Of a stretch of DNA of 64,000 nt, positions 17,620 to 25,841 are shown in pieces. The DNA is from Marinifilum_A sediminis. GTDB taxonomy: Bacteria > Bacteroidota > Bacteroidia > Bacteroidales > Marinifilaceae. The notes beneath the pieces were generated by a model that did no database searches, was not told the DNA's origin, and was given only the letters and a program-made list of their open reading frames with translations. Location of the stretch: positions 1 through 64,000 of the forward strand of contig CANMCX010000010.1 of the NCBI GenBank assembly GCA_947496465.1, read 5' to 3'. A program made the translations under genes and the position numbers. Every line of letters starts with the position of its first letter. Position 1 is the first letter of the stretch.

Positions 17620-18488
17620 TTAGGGGTAATTTTGGTTATAATATAGTTCCTACCAGGACCTTTTTTAAATTTTAATCCGTTTGGCATGCATACATTATAC
17701 AATACCTTTTCAACAGACTTTTCCTTGCCAAAGTTTCCTGTATGAGTTTGAACAAATTTACCCTTTTCAACGATATTAATATCATACTGCAGTTCTATTT
17801 CTTCAAAAACCATTTTTAACGGTGTATCGGTAAATAAAAACAGATGATTTCGCCAGAGTATTTTTTCTTCAGCTCTGTTATCTTTAAAAACTTCTAGTTT
17901 TCCATTCTTTGTAAGATACGCATGATCTTTAGGTAGAAGTAAAATTTTATCTGATGTTGAAGAAGAAACGACTTTTACTTTACCTGTGTAGCAAGTCACC
18001 TTATAATCATCGCCTCGGGCGTAGATATTAAAACTGGTTCCAAGAATAGAAGTTTTACCATTTTTAGATTTAATTTCAAATTTACTTCCTTTGGTAATAT
18101 CGAAAAAGGCTTCGCCTTCAAACTTTACTTTTCTTGAATAATTCCACCAATATGGTTTATACGCAAGAGTAGAGTGAGCATTTAGTTCAACTTTTGAATT
18201 ATCGGGCAATATCACACTTAAATGTTTTCCTTTAGGACAAACAATTGTGGTAGTATATATGTATATAAAGCCTGTATAACCTGCCAAAAGTAAAATGCAA
18301 GCGGCTACAGCATACTTCATCCAAGATAACTGAATCGTTTTTATCTTGTTTTTTTTGCGTGAAGTAAGTATCGATAGTTCATTCCATACATCATCTTTTG
18401 ATTTGGAATAATTCACCTCGATTTGTGGGAGAGAACTTAAAAAATTCTCCTCTGAATTAAGATTGTTATTTTTATCCTGTTTTTCCAT
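17616..18488 (-). CDS. FecR-family anti-sigma factor
   Basis: A 290-residue membrane regulator. The cytoplasmic N-terminal part (about 1-55) would hold the ECF sigma factor; one membrane helix follows (about 58-77, YAVAACILLLAGYTGFIYIY). The periplasmic FecR domain (about 85-185) shows LPDNSKVELNAHSTLAYK and FEGEAFFDI, and a C-terminal domain resembling STN (about 210-285) would interact with the receptor. It begins directly after the sigma-factor stop codon and overlaps the receptor gene by 4 bp, giving the order fecI-fecR-receptor. Confidence 0.94.
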   Translation of the reverse strand: MEKQDKNNNLNSEENFLSSLPQIEVNYSKSKDDVWNELSILTSRKKNKIKTIQLSWMKYAVAACILLLAGYTGFIYIYTTTIVCPKGKHLSVILPDNSKVELNAHSTLAYKPYWWNYSRKVKFEGEAFFDITKGSKFEIKSKNGKTSILGTSFNIYARGDDYKVTCYTGKVKVVSSSTSDKILLLPKDHAYLTKNGKLEVFKDNRAEEKILWRNHLFLFTDTPLKMVFEEIELQYDINIVEKGKFVQTHTGNFGKEKSVEKVLYNVCMPNGLKFKKGPGRNYIITKITPK

Positions 18489-18974
18489 TTATCTTCCTAA
18501 AGCATTTCTTAAATACGAAAGTGCATATGTCATTCTTTTCTCCACGGCTTTTACACTTAATTCAAGCCTATCAGCAATTTCCTGGTATTTTAAACCTTCG
18601 TTTCTACTCATTAAAAAAACGACTCTTTGTTTTTCGGATAAGTTAGCAAGAGCAGACTCATAGGTGCCTTTTAACTCCTGATATTGTAATTGTTTTTCTG
18701 GCGAATGATTGTCAACAGATGGCTCTAATTTTGCTAAATATTTTTGAGCAACTTTATCTCTTCTGTATTTGCTAATAAATATATCACTAGCAATTTTATA
18801 CAATAATGATCGAACAGGTTTCTCGTCAAAAGGAATGTTTTTTTCCCATACTTTCATAAAGCTTTCCTGTGCGATATCAGTAGCCAATTCTTCATCACCC
18901 GAACGATAATAAATATAGTTTCGGATACTGTCGAAGTGATTGTCGAATAAGATTTTAAATTCTTCCCGTGTCAA
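18489..18974 (-). CDS. ECF RNA polymerase sigma factor (FecI-like)
   Basis: Alternative sigma factor of the Bacteroidota FecI-like group. Region 2 (EFKILFDNHFDSIRNYIYYR, then DIAQESFMKVWE) and region 4 (LSEKQRVVFLMSRNEGLKYQ followed by a helix-turn-helix SVKAVEKRMTYAL) are complete. The start is unclear: the frame stays open to a TTG at 19049 but has no ATG. TTG at 18974 (MTREEFKILFD) fits family length best and gives 161 codons plus stop; the TTG at 19049 would give 186. A strong hairpin at 19022-19059 overlaps the longer N-terminus, which favours the shorter one. It would activate the downstream receptor gene when FecR releases it. Confidence 0.88.
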   Translation of the reverse strand: MTREEFKILFDNHFDSIRNYIYYRSGDEELATDIAQESFMKVWEKNIPFDEKPVRSLLYKIASDIFISKYRRDKVAQKYLAKLEPSVDNHSPEKQLQYQELKGTYESALANLSEKQRVVFLMSRNEGLKYQEIADRLELSVKAVEKRMTYALSYLRNALGR

Positions 18975-19021
18975 GGCTAGAGGATTAGTTTTGGTAAATT
19001 TAAGTGTTTTAGTCGAATGAA

Positions 19022-19059
19022 AGGTGCAGAGGTGATTTAAAAATATCAATTCTGCACCT
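19022..19059 (-). promoter_or_regulatory. Hairpin in the leader of the ECF sigma-factor gene
   Basis: Perfect 9-bp inverted repeat AGGTGCAGA (19022-19030) / TCTGCACCT (19051-19059); the 20-nt loop can pair further through TGAT/ATCA. It lies between the lipoprotein stop (19090) and the sigma-factor start, with no T run after it on the minus strand. It may be an attenuator, an RNA stabiliser between cistrons, or an operator dyad. Confidence 0.5.
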
Positions 19060-19089
19060 GTCGCATTTATAAGCTAACTATTTTATAGA

Positions 19090-20049
19090 CTAGTCGTTAT
19101 TTTGCTTTTTCTTTCTTTTGCATTTGCCTATAATTACTTCTTCGGTTACTTCTTCACCTTCCTCATTTGTGTAGGTATAGGTAGCTGTATTATCGCATTC
19201 ACCATCGCCGTAATCAAATTGTGCAAAGTCTTCAACGTTTTGAGAAAAGGTTACTACACCTTCTACAACGAATCGGCAGGTTCCAAGTCTGATTAATGGA
19301 TTTTCGGGATCAATAACTTTTGAGTATTCGTTTTGCTCTGTATCAACACAAGTTACCGAACCGGTTATTTGAACTTTATCGTCGCTTAAATCCCATTTAG
19401 TATCTAACCCTGAAATCCATTCTCTGGTTCTTTCAGCCGATCTGTACAGTTCTGTGCCATCAGGATATGTGAAAGTGATTTCACTTGTAGATTCCCACTT
19501 TTTTGTTACTCTTGGTTCGCCGGTAAACTCAATTCGTTTGTTTCCATTCATATCAACCGAATCGATCATTAAATCGTAAGTAACTTCTCGAACAGAACCA
19601 TCGGTATGAGGGCGTGCAGTCATTTCAATTTTAACAACTCCACTAATAACTGTTCCATTATATAAAACTGTTTCTTCACCATAGTTTATGGTAATCGTCA
19701 TAGGGAAACGTCCGTCTTCACCAAACTCGATGGTGATTTCAGGCATGTGCTCACCTTTATAACGTTGCCATTCGGTAGCATACATTCCATAATTGTATCC
19801 ACTACCATCTCCTTGCTTGCTACTTGTTTCCTGGAGGTACTCACTCTCTAGAAATGAGAAGATATCAACTTCGTAATCTGCAATTTCTTCAGCCGCTTCT
19901 GATGCTTCTTCGGTTTCTACAATAATTGAAACTGTATTGTTTAGCTCTACATTGTTATCAGGCTTAATTTCTTCAACATCGTCTGTATTGTCACAAGCGA
20001 AAAATATAATGGCTAGGGTTGCCATTAAGATTAGGGGAAATTTTTTCAT
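19090..20049 (-). CDS. Unknown acidic lipoprotein upstream of the sigma-factor gene
   Basis: A 319-residue protein with a lipoprotein signal (MKKFPLILMATLAIIFFAC, lipidation at Cys19) and a strongly acidic linker (about 20-75). The mature part is rich in beta-strand patterns and Thr/Glu (ITIEFGEDGRFPMTITINYG, SEITFTYPDGTELYRSAER). Cysteines CVD, CRF, ECDN and GKC in the last third may form disulfides; the tail KCKRKKKQNND is basic. It lies 40 bp (115 bp with the shorter start) upstream of the sigma-factor gene on the same strand, so it may head the FecIR-receptor transcript. It could be a surface ligand-binding partner of the receptor. No family recognised. Confidence 0.8.
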   Translation of the reverse strand: MKKFPLILMATLAIIFFACDNTDDVEEIKPDNNVELNNTVSIIVETEEASEAAEEIADYEVDIFSFLESEYLQETSSKQGDGSGYNYGMYATEWQRYKGEHMPEITIEFGEDGRFPMTITINYGEETVLYNGTVISGVVKIEMTARPHTDGSVREVTYDLMIDSVDMNGNKRIEFTGEPRVTKKWESTSEITFTYPDGTELYRSAERTREWISGLDTKWDLSDDKVQITGSVTCVDTEQNEYSKVIDPENPLIRLGTCRFVVEGVVTFSQNVEDFAQFDYGDGECDNTATYTYTNEEGEEVTEEVIIGKCKRKKKQNND

Positions 20050-20279
20050 GATTTTAATTTTTTATGATTTTACAATTCAATTTTTTGAGCTCGTTTACTA
20101 ATGAACCGACTAAGAGTATATTCACCCTACTAATTTTTATAAAAAGAGATTGATATTTTCAGATTAGAATATGTTCCGATTGAAAAATATTTTAGTTATG
20201 TTTTATTTTTTTTGTTGAAAAATGTATCTTTAAAAGATATTAGATAAATAGTGTGTTTTATAAAAATGAATTATTGAAA

Positions 20280-20396
20280 ATGAAAAGATTTAAATTATCT
20301 GAAGAAAAGAAAACAGCTATAGCGGCTCTTGTTTGTGCAATTGGAATGATAGTATTTGAATTCGGAGAGAGATTAGGTGTATTTTTGGCTCAATAG
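20280..20396 (+). CDS. Small membrane protein of 38 residues
   Basis: Open frame ATG 20280 to TAG 20396: a charged N-terminus MKRFKLSEEKK followed by one hydrophobic helix (TAIAALVCAIGMIVFEF) and a short tail GERLGVFLAQ. The positive-then-hydrophobic layout is typical of a single-pass small membrane protein. An AT-rich upstream region holds a weak -7-like TATCTTTA. It lies in an otherwise empty gap before lepA. It could be a chance frame, but the amphipathic design and start context argue for a gene. Confidence 0.5.
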   Translation: MKRFKLSEEKKTAIAALVCAIGMIVFEFGERLGVFLAQ

Positions 20397-20540
20397 AATT
20401 GGTTTTATTGCTTTTACTTAGAAAATGAGAATGATTAATTCGTATGCTTCAGATACTAAATATTCCAAGGAATTGAATATCTTTGCGGATTCAATTGGGA
20501 ATTTATAATTACCAATTACGAATAGTACAAAAAGCTTTCG

Positions 20541-20589
20541 TAATTTGTAATCTACAATTCGTAATTTCTAATTCATAATTCGTAATTGA
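20541..20589. repeat. Degenerate heptamer repeat (TAATTNN)7 before lepA
   Basis: Seven units in perfect 7-bp register: TAATTTG, TAATCTA, CAATTCG, TAATTTC, TAATTCA, TAATTCG, TAATTGA. The tract ends 4 bp before the lepA ATG, so it occupies the place of a ribosome-binding site. An inverted copy AATTACGAAT lies at 20514-20523. Confidence 0.85.
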
Positions 20590-20593
20590 TAGT

Positions 20594-22381
20594 ATGAAGA
20601 ACATTCGAAATTTTTGCATTATAGCACATATCGACCATGGTAAGAGTACTCTGGCCGACCGTCTTTTGGACGTAACCAATACCATTACCGATCGTGAGAA
20701 ACAAGCTCAGGTTCTGGATGATATGGACCTGGAGCGTGAGCGTGGAATCACCATTAAGAGTCATGCCATACAGATGGATTACATGCGTGATGGTGAAAAA
20801 TACACCTTAAACCTGATTGACACACCTGGTCACGTTGACTTTTCTTATGAGGTATCAAGATCGATTGCTGCCTGCGAAGGGGCATTATTGATTGTAGATG
20901 CTACTCAGGGAATTCAGGCACAAACCATTTCCAATTTGTATTTGGCTATTGAGAATGATCTGGAGATTATTCCAATTCTGAATAAGATTGACTTACCAAA
21001 TGCGAATCCTGAGGATGTAAAAGATCAGATTGTAGACCTATTGGGATGTGATGTTGATGATATTTTAGCAGCTAGTGGAAAAACCGGTGAAGGTGTGCCT
21101 GATATTTTAGAGGCTATCGTTGATCGAGTACCAGCACCTGAAGGAGATCCTGAAGCACCACTTCAAGCTTTAATTTTCGATTCGGAGTTTAATTCATTTA
21201 GAGGAATTATTGCTTATATCCGCGTGATGAGCGGGGAAATAAAAAAAGGTGATACTGTAAAATTCGTAAATACCGAAAAGGAATATCAAGCCGATGAAAT
21301 TGGAGTATTGCGATTAACGCAAGAACCAAGAAAAGTCCTGAAAACTGGTGATGTTGGTTATATTATTTCGGGTATTAAAACTTCTACTGAGGTAAAGGTA
21401 GGAGATACCGTTACACATAGAGACAGACCTTGTGAAGAAAGTATCGATGGATTTGAGGAGGTAAAACCAATGGTATTTGCCGGAGTTTATCCTATCGATT
21501 CGGAAGATTATGAAGATTTGCGTGCTTCCATGGAGAAATTGAAGCTGAATGATGCTTCTCTTACTTTTGAACCGGAATCGTCTATGGCACTTGGTTTTGG
21601 TTTCCGTTGTGGATTTCTTGGATTATTGCACATGGAAATTATTCAGGAACGATTGGATCGTGAGTTCGATATGAACGTGATTACAACCGTACCTAACGTT
21701 TCGTATATTGCACATACCAACAAAGGCGATGAGTTCGAAATGCACAATCCATCGGATATGCCGGATCCTAATGCCCTTGATTTTATCGAGGAGCCTTTTA
21801 TTCGTGCACAGATCATTTCAAAATCAGAATTTATTGGTCCATTAATGAACCTTTGCATGAGTAAGCGAGGTGTTATGACCAATCAGCAATATTTGACCAG
21901 CGATAGAGTAGAGTTGACTTATGAAATGCCTTTGGGAGAGATTGTATTTGATTTCTACGATAAACTGAAGAGTATTTCGAAAGGATACGCCTCTTTTGAC
22001 TATTTCCAGATTGGTTTCCGTCCTGCTAAATTGGTGAAACTGGATATTCTTTTGAATGGAGAAGGTGTTGATGCTCTTTCTACTTTAATTCACTTCGATA
22101 ATGCACAATCGTTCGGACGACGCATGTGTGAAAAGTTGAAAGATTTAATTCCTCGTCAGCAATTTGATATTGCTATTCAGGGAGCAATTGGAGCCAAAAT
22201 TATTTCTCGTGAAACTGTAAAAGCTGTTCGTAAAGATGTAACCGCGAAATGTTATGGTGGTGATATCACGCGTAAGCGTAAACTTTTGGAGAAGCAGAAG
22301 AAAGGGAAGAAGCGTATGAAGCAGGTGGGTAACGTTGAAGTGCCACAGAAAGCTTTCCTTGCGGTTCTAAAACTAGATTAA
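20594..22381 (+). CDS. lepA: Elongation factor 4 (LepA), translational GTPase
   Basis: Ribosome-bound GTPase that can back-translocate stalled ribosomes; associated with the inner face of the membrane. The 595 residues are the standard length. GTPase motifs: G1 AHIDHGKSTL (11-20), G2 region RGITIKSHA, G3 DTPGHVDF, G4 NKIDLP. Domains II and III, the EF-G domain V-like region and the LepA-specific C-terminal domain (ending KRMKQVGNVEVPQKAFLAVL) are all present. No Shine-Dalgarno; a heptamer repeat tract abuts the start codon. Confidence 0.98.
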   Translation: MKNIRNFCIIAHIDHGKSTLADRLLDVTNTITDREKQAQVLDDMDLERERGITIKSHAIQMDYMRDGEKYTLNLIDTPGHVDFSYEVSRSIAACEGALLIVDATQGIQAQTISNLYLAIENDLEIIPILNKIDLPNANPEDVKDQIVDLLGCDVDDILAASGKTGEGVPDILEAIVDRVPAPEGDPEAPLQALIFDSEFNSFRGIIAYIRVMSGEIKKGDTVKFVNTEKEYQADEIGVLRLTQEPRKVLKTGDVGYIISGIKTSTEVKVGDTVTHRDRPCEESIDGFEEVKPMVFAGVYPIDSEDYEDLRASMEKLKLNDASLTFEPESSMALGFGFRCGFLGLLHMEIIQERLDREFDMNVITTVPNVSYIAHTNKGDEFEMHNPSDMPDPNALDFIEEPFIRAQIISKSEFIGPLMNLCMSKRGVMTNQQYLTSDRVELTYEMPLGEIVFDFYDKLKSISKGYASFDYFQIGFRPAKLVKLDILLNGEGVDALSTLIHFDNAQSFGRRMCEKLKDLIPRQQFDIAIQGAIGAKIISRETVKAVRKDVTAKCYGGDITRKRKLLEKQKKGKKRMKQVGNVEVPQKAFLAVLKLD

Positions 22382-22434
22382 TTATTTAATCTGACAGCGT
22401 TTGAAGATTCTGTCAGCATTAATAAAAATATACA

Positions 22435-22467
22435 AAGCTGTTCGATTTTTCGGGCAGCTTTTTTTGT
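22435..22467 (+). terminator. Terminator after lepA
   Basis: AAGCTGTTCG / CGGGCAGCTT with two G-U pairs, followed by seven T and GTGT. A second stem CTGACAG / CTGTCAG (22391-22416) lies just after the lepA stop and may aid termination or mRNA stability. Confidence 0.85.
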
Positions 22468-22650
22468 GTCTATTTTTCAAATTTGCTAAGCAACTAATTT
22501 TATTATTTGGACACACGATCGTGTGTCCTTACGAATAATATGATTTTAACCTTTCCTTAACTCTTTTTAGCTAAAGCTTAACTGCCTTTTTTTCAGTTGT
22601 GATATACATTTGATGATAGATAATTCAAGTCAAATTTAAATACAAATGTT

Positions 22651-23361
22651 ATGAAACGATTAACACTCTTGCTAATCTTCTGCTGTGCAGTTTTACTGGT
22701 ACCACGAATTACATTTGCTCAGGAGCACGATGAGAAGAAAGAAAAACATGAGGTTCATGTAAAAGTTAAAGTAATAGAAGATGGTAAGGAAACAACCATA
22801 GATACTATTTTTTACGAGCATAAGGATCATGATGAGATCATGGAAATTATTGAATTAAAAGGAATGCCCGATTCATTAATGAGAAAACACATGGTTTGGT
22901 ATTCTGATGATGAGCATGATGGTAAACGAAAGAAAATTGTTCAATCATTTGCCTTTTCATGCGATTCTACATTTGATGGTGATCCTAAAAAAATGATGAG
23001 GAAACTAAAATTTTCAGATAAGGATGCAAATGTTTTTTTCCATTCTGGAGATTCTTGTCTTGAAAAAGATATTCGCGTAAGAGTGCTTAATGGAGGCAAG
23101 CACAAAATGCATATGAGATCGCATCATGGTAAAAAAGGCGAAAAAATTATCATTATTAATGACTCTGATGATGTTGAGATTATCGAAAAAGATGGAATGA
23201 AGATTATTAAAATAAAAACATCAGGAGAAGATAATGTATGGATAGAAAAGCATTCTGATAATGATGAAATAGATATTGAAGTAGAGGTGGAGGTTGAAGA
23301 AAAGGATGGAAAAACAATTAAGAAAATTAAGAGAAAGAAAAATAAGAAGGAGAAAAAATAA
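22651..23361 (+). CDS. Unknown secreted protein, very rich in charged residues
   Basis: A 236-residue protein with a signal peptide (about 1-24, cleavage after TFAQ). The mature part is almost entirely Asp, Glu, Lys and His with alternating beta-like repeats such as KIIIINDSDDVEIIEKDGMK and ending in a basic run KKIKRKKNKKEKK. Two cysteines (CDS, CLE) occur. A promoter-like TACATTTG lies at 22605-22612. It ends convergently against the response regulator gene at 23429, separated by a shared terminator, and could be an output or input of that envelope system, but this is speculation. No family recognised. Confidence 0.78.
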   Translation: MKRLTLLLIFCCAVLLVPRITFAQEHDEKKEKHEVHVKVKVIEDGKETTIDTIFYEHKDHDEIMEIIELKGMPDSLMRKHMVWYSDDEHDGKRKKIVQSFAFSCDSTFDGDPKKMMRKLKFSDKDANVFFHSGDSCLEKDIRVRVLNGGKHKMHMRSHHGKKGEKIIIINDSDDVEIIEKDGMKIIKIKTSGEDNVWIEKHSDNDEIDIEVEVEVEEKDGKTIKKIKRKKNKKEKK

Positions 23362-23374
23362 ATTTTTCACCTAT

Positions 23375-23410
23375 AAAAAAAGCTGCTCATTGAGCAGCTT
23401 TTTTTTATGC
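23375..23410. terminator. Bidirectional terminator
   Basis: AAAAAAAGCTGCTCA / TGAGCAGCTTTTTTTT stem-loop. The + strand side has eight T then ATGC; the minus side has seven T. It serves the convergent genes ending at 23361 and 23429. Confidence 0.93.
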
Positions 23411-23428
23411 TTTTAGTTTATCACGAAA

Positions 23429-24115
23429 TTACATGATTAACTTATATCCTTTTCCGTGTACATTGATAATTTCAATGCTTGGTTCCGCTTTTAGGTGCTT
23501 TCTAAGCTTAGTAATGTAAACATCCATACTTCGTGCATTAAAGTAATTGTCGTCGGACCAAATGGTTTTTAAAGCCAGGTTACGTTCCAATACTTTATTT
23601 ACATTATTGCATAAAAGCTTCAAAAGCTCAGATTCTTTAGTGGTCAGCTTTATACTTTTTTCACCATCTTGTAAGAATTGTTTTTTAGCATCGAATAAAA
23701 AACGACCAAGTTTAAATTCCTCTTGCGTATTCTCCGATTTTATTCCCGAAGTTCTTCTCATTACAGCTTCAATACGAACCAAAAGTTCTTCCATACTGAA
23801 AGGTTTGGTCATATAATCATCTGCTCCTAGTTTAAATCCTTCAAGAACATCTTCTTTCATCGATTTTGCAGTTAGAAAGATAATTGGAATCTCGCTATTG
23901 ATCAAACGAATGTCCTTAGCCAATGTAAATCCATCACGATGAGGCATCATGATATCAAAAATACATAAATCGTAAGGGTTTTTTAAAAACTCATCGTATG
24001 CCTTATCACCATCTTCGCAAAGTGTGGTGTTGTAATTTTTAGCTATTAAATATTCTTTTAACAGAAGGCCTAGATTAGCATCATCTTCGGCTAGTAAGAT
24101 TCTAACTTGTTCCAT
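23429..24115 (-). CDS. OmpR/PhoB-family response regulator (RprY-like)
   Basis: A 228-residue paralogue of the regulator at 126-836. Receiver markers: E10/D11, phosphoacceptor D54 in IFDIMMP, T82 in FLTAKS, K104 in MTKPF. A C-terminal winged helix (about 130-225) ends NVHGKGYKLIM. The ATG lies 4 bp after the kinase stop, so the two are one operon. The DNA-contact segment ARSMDVYITKLRKHLKAEP is almost identical to the TRSMDVYITKLRKYLKADP of the first system, suggesting related target sites. Confidence 0.95.
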   Translation of the reverse strand: MEQVRILLAEDDANLGLLLKEYLIAKNYNTTLCEDGDKAYDEFLKNPYDLCIFDIMMPHRDGFTLAKDIRLINSEIPIIFLTAKSMKEDVLEGFKLGADDYMTKPFSMEELLVRIEAVMRRTSGIKSENTQEEFKLGRFLFDAKKQFLQDGEKSIKLTTKESELLKLLCNNVNKVLERNLALKTIWSDDNYFNARSMDVYITKLRKHLKAEPSIEIINVHGKGYKLIM

Positions 24116-24119
24116 GTGT

Positions 24120-25625
24120 CTATTTTTTTAATGGAAGATATACTTCAAATTTTGATCCCTTATCGAGAATACTGTCAACATTTACCTCACCTCCGTGAGC
24201 ATCAATTACTTTTTTAACGTAAGATAAACCAAGTCCAAATCCTTTTACATCATGGACATTACCGGTATGCACCCTAAAAAATCTTTCAAAAACCATTTTC
24301 TGGTCTTCTTTAGATATTCCAATACCATTATCAGTAATAGCGATAACAATTCCTTTATTTTTATTTCGAGTGCTAATGCTTATTTCCGGATTCTCCTTGC
24401 TGTACTTTATCGCATTATCAAGAAGGTTGGAAATAAGATTGCTAATATGAACTTCATCAGCCATAATCAAATCATTATTGGCGTCGATATTCTGATACAT
24501 ATTCCCATTTTTATCTTCAACCCTAATAGTAAAGTTAGGTAATAAATTTTGAATAATGTTATGAACATTAATGGCTTTCAATTTCAACTTCATTCTTCCT
24601 TCGTTAAAAATAGCCATTTGCAAAACTTTTTCAACCTGATAGGTCAACCGCTTGCTTTCATCATTTATTATTTTTGCAATATGATCTACTGTCGAAGCGG
24701 TTGTTGTAACCGAATTATCTTTTAACATTTGAGAAGCCAACGAAATAGTTGATATTGGCGTTTTAAACTCATGAGTCATATTGTTGATAAAATCGTTCTT
24801 AATTTTCGAAAGTTTTTTCTGTCGGAAAATAATGAAGATTGTGAATGCACTGCACAGTATTAAAACTAATGTTAGAACAAACGAAGGAAATAGCATAGAG
24901 TAGGATTGAACCATGTATTTCTGCTGTCCTGGGAAATAAATATAAAGTAAATTCGAATTTGTGAACAAATCGTTCGGAAAAAGCTGTTTGCTGTATTTCT
25001 CTATTGATGGATTCTTGAAATAGTTTCGTGAGCTCTTTTCAACTTTTGAAGTATTCGATTTTACCGCAAATTCAAATTTTAATTTGATTCCATTATCCTT
25101 TAGTTTTTCTTCAATAAGTTTTGGGAGCTCGTTCATGTTTATTCGCTCTGATAAATTCATTCCGTTTCTTGCCAATTGACCAGCAATTTCTGAAAAACGA
25201 GTTCCTCCTGTTGTTATGGTTCTGTTAAATCGAGCTTGAAACTTAGCAAAACCTCCGCTACCCTTTTGGTTGATATACCCTTCTGCTATATTGTACTTTT
25301 TGTCTTCTGATTGAATACTAACAGTTGCTTTTTCATGCTTCGTATCCATTGGTATATATAGATTTACTCCAGAACTTTTTGATGTGATAGTACCCGAAGA
25401 AAATTCATGTGAAATTGATGAATGACCATCTTCAAGCATAATTTCTTTTCTTTCATCTCGTTCTAATTTTGAAACTACTTGATCAAGTGCTTTACTAACA
25501 GTAAGTGCAAATTGTTCTTCTTTTATTTTGGAGGCTGATTGAAAGTAATTTATTTGGACCAGTATTAACCCAAATAATGAAAGACATAAAACTATCGTAA
25601 CAAGCCAAATATACTTCTGATTCAT
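24120..25625 (-). CDS. Membrane sensor histidine kinase (RprX-like)
   Basis: A 501-residue sensor with two membrane helices (about 7-25 and 246-267) bounding a periplasmic region of about 220 residues. Cytoplasmic motifs: H285 in MTHEFKTPISTI, N-box NLLDNAIKYS, ITDNGIGI and GFGLGLSY. Strongly similar to the kinase at 833-2428 in the catalytic half; the periplasmic halves differ more, so the signals probably differ. A TATCTTTG -7 box on the minus strand (25630-25637) ends 5 bp from the ATG, which, if used, would give a leaderless or nearly leaderless mRNA. Confidence 0.94.
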   Translation of the reverse strand: MNQKYIWLVTIVLCLSLFGLILVQINYFQSASKIKEEQFALTVSKALDQVVSKLERDERKEIMLEDGHSSISHEFSSGTITSKSSGVNLYIPMDTKHEKATVSIQSEDKKYNIAEGYINQKGSGGFAKFQARFNRTITTGGTRFSEIAGQLARNGMNLSERINMNELPKLIEEKLKDNGIKLKFEFAVKSNTSKVEKSSRNYFKNPSIEKYSKQLFPNDLFTNSNLLYIYFPGQQKYMVQSYSMLFPSFVLTLVLILCSAFTIFIIFRQKKLSKIKNDFINNMTHEFKTPISTISLASQMLKDNSVTTTASTVDHIAKIINDESKRLTYQVEKVLQMAIFNEGRMKLKLKAINVHNIIQNLLPNFTIRVEDKNGNMYQNIDANNDLIMADEVHISNLISNLLDNAIKYSKENPEISISTRNKNKGIVIAITDNGIGISKEDQKMVFERFFRVHTGNVHDVKGFGLGLSYVKKVIDAHGGEVNVDSILDKGSKFEVYLPLKK

Positions 25626-25808
25626 ATAACAAAGATAAAAAAAACGTTTACAGACAATTATGACTTAACAATCTTTAACACAAGAATTGATAAGTTCGAT
25701 ATTGATAAGAAAATTAGTGTTTTAAGTGAAAAGAAGCTTCTCTAAATTAGGACTGATTATAATTAAGCAAAAAACAGGTGTTTTTAATAAATTTTCAACC
25801 AAAACGAC

Positions 25809-25838
25809 TTTGAAATTTATAATTTGATACTATATTTG
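25809..25838 (+). promoter_or_regulatory. Promoter of the candidate small RNA
   Basis: TTTG (25809-25812), an 18-bp spacer and TATATTTG (25831-25838), a near-perfect match to the Bacteroidota TTTG-N19-TAnnTTTG consensus. No + strand protein gene follows within 2.5 kb; the only downstream element is a structured segment ending in a terminator. Confidence 0.7.
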
Positions 25839-25841
25839 CTA

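Noticed and set aside
15121..19049. Polysaccharide-utilisation locus
   Set aside because: There is no SusD, no glycoside hydrolase and the receptor is shorter than SusC; it is a FecIR-receptor locus only.
19077..19089. ACTATTTTATAG near the lipoprotein stop as a further BlaI-like operator
   Set aside because: The spacer between the half-sites is 3 bp rather than 4, the outer T is missing, and it is not inside a promoter.
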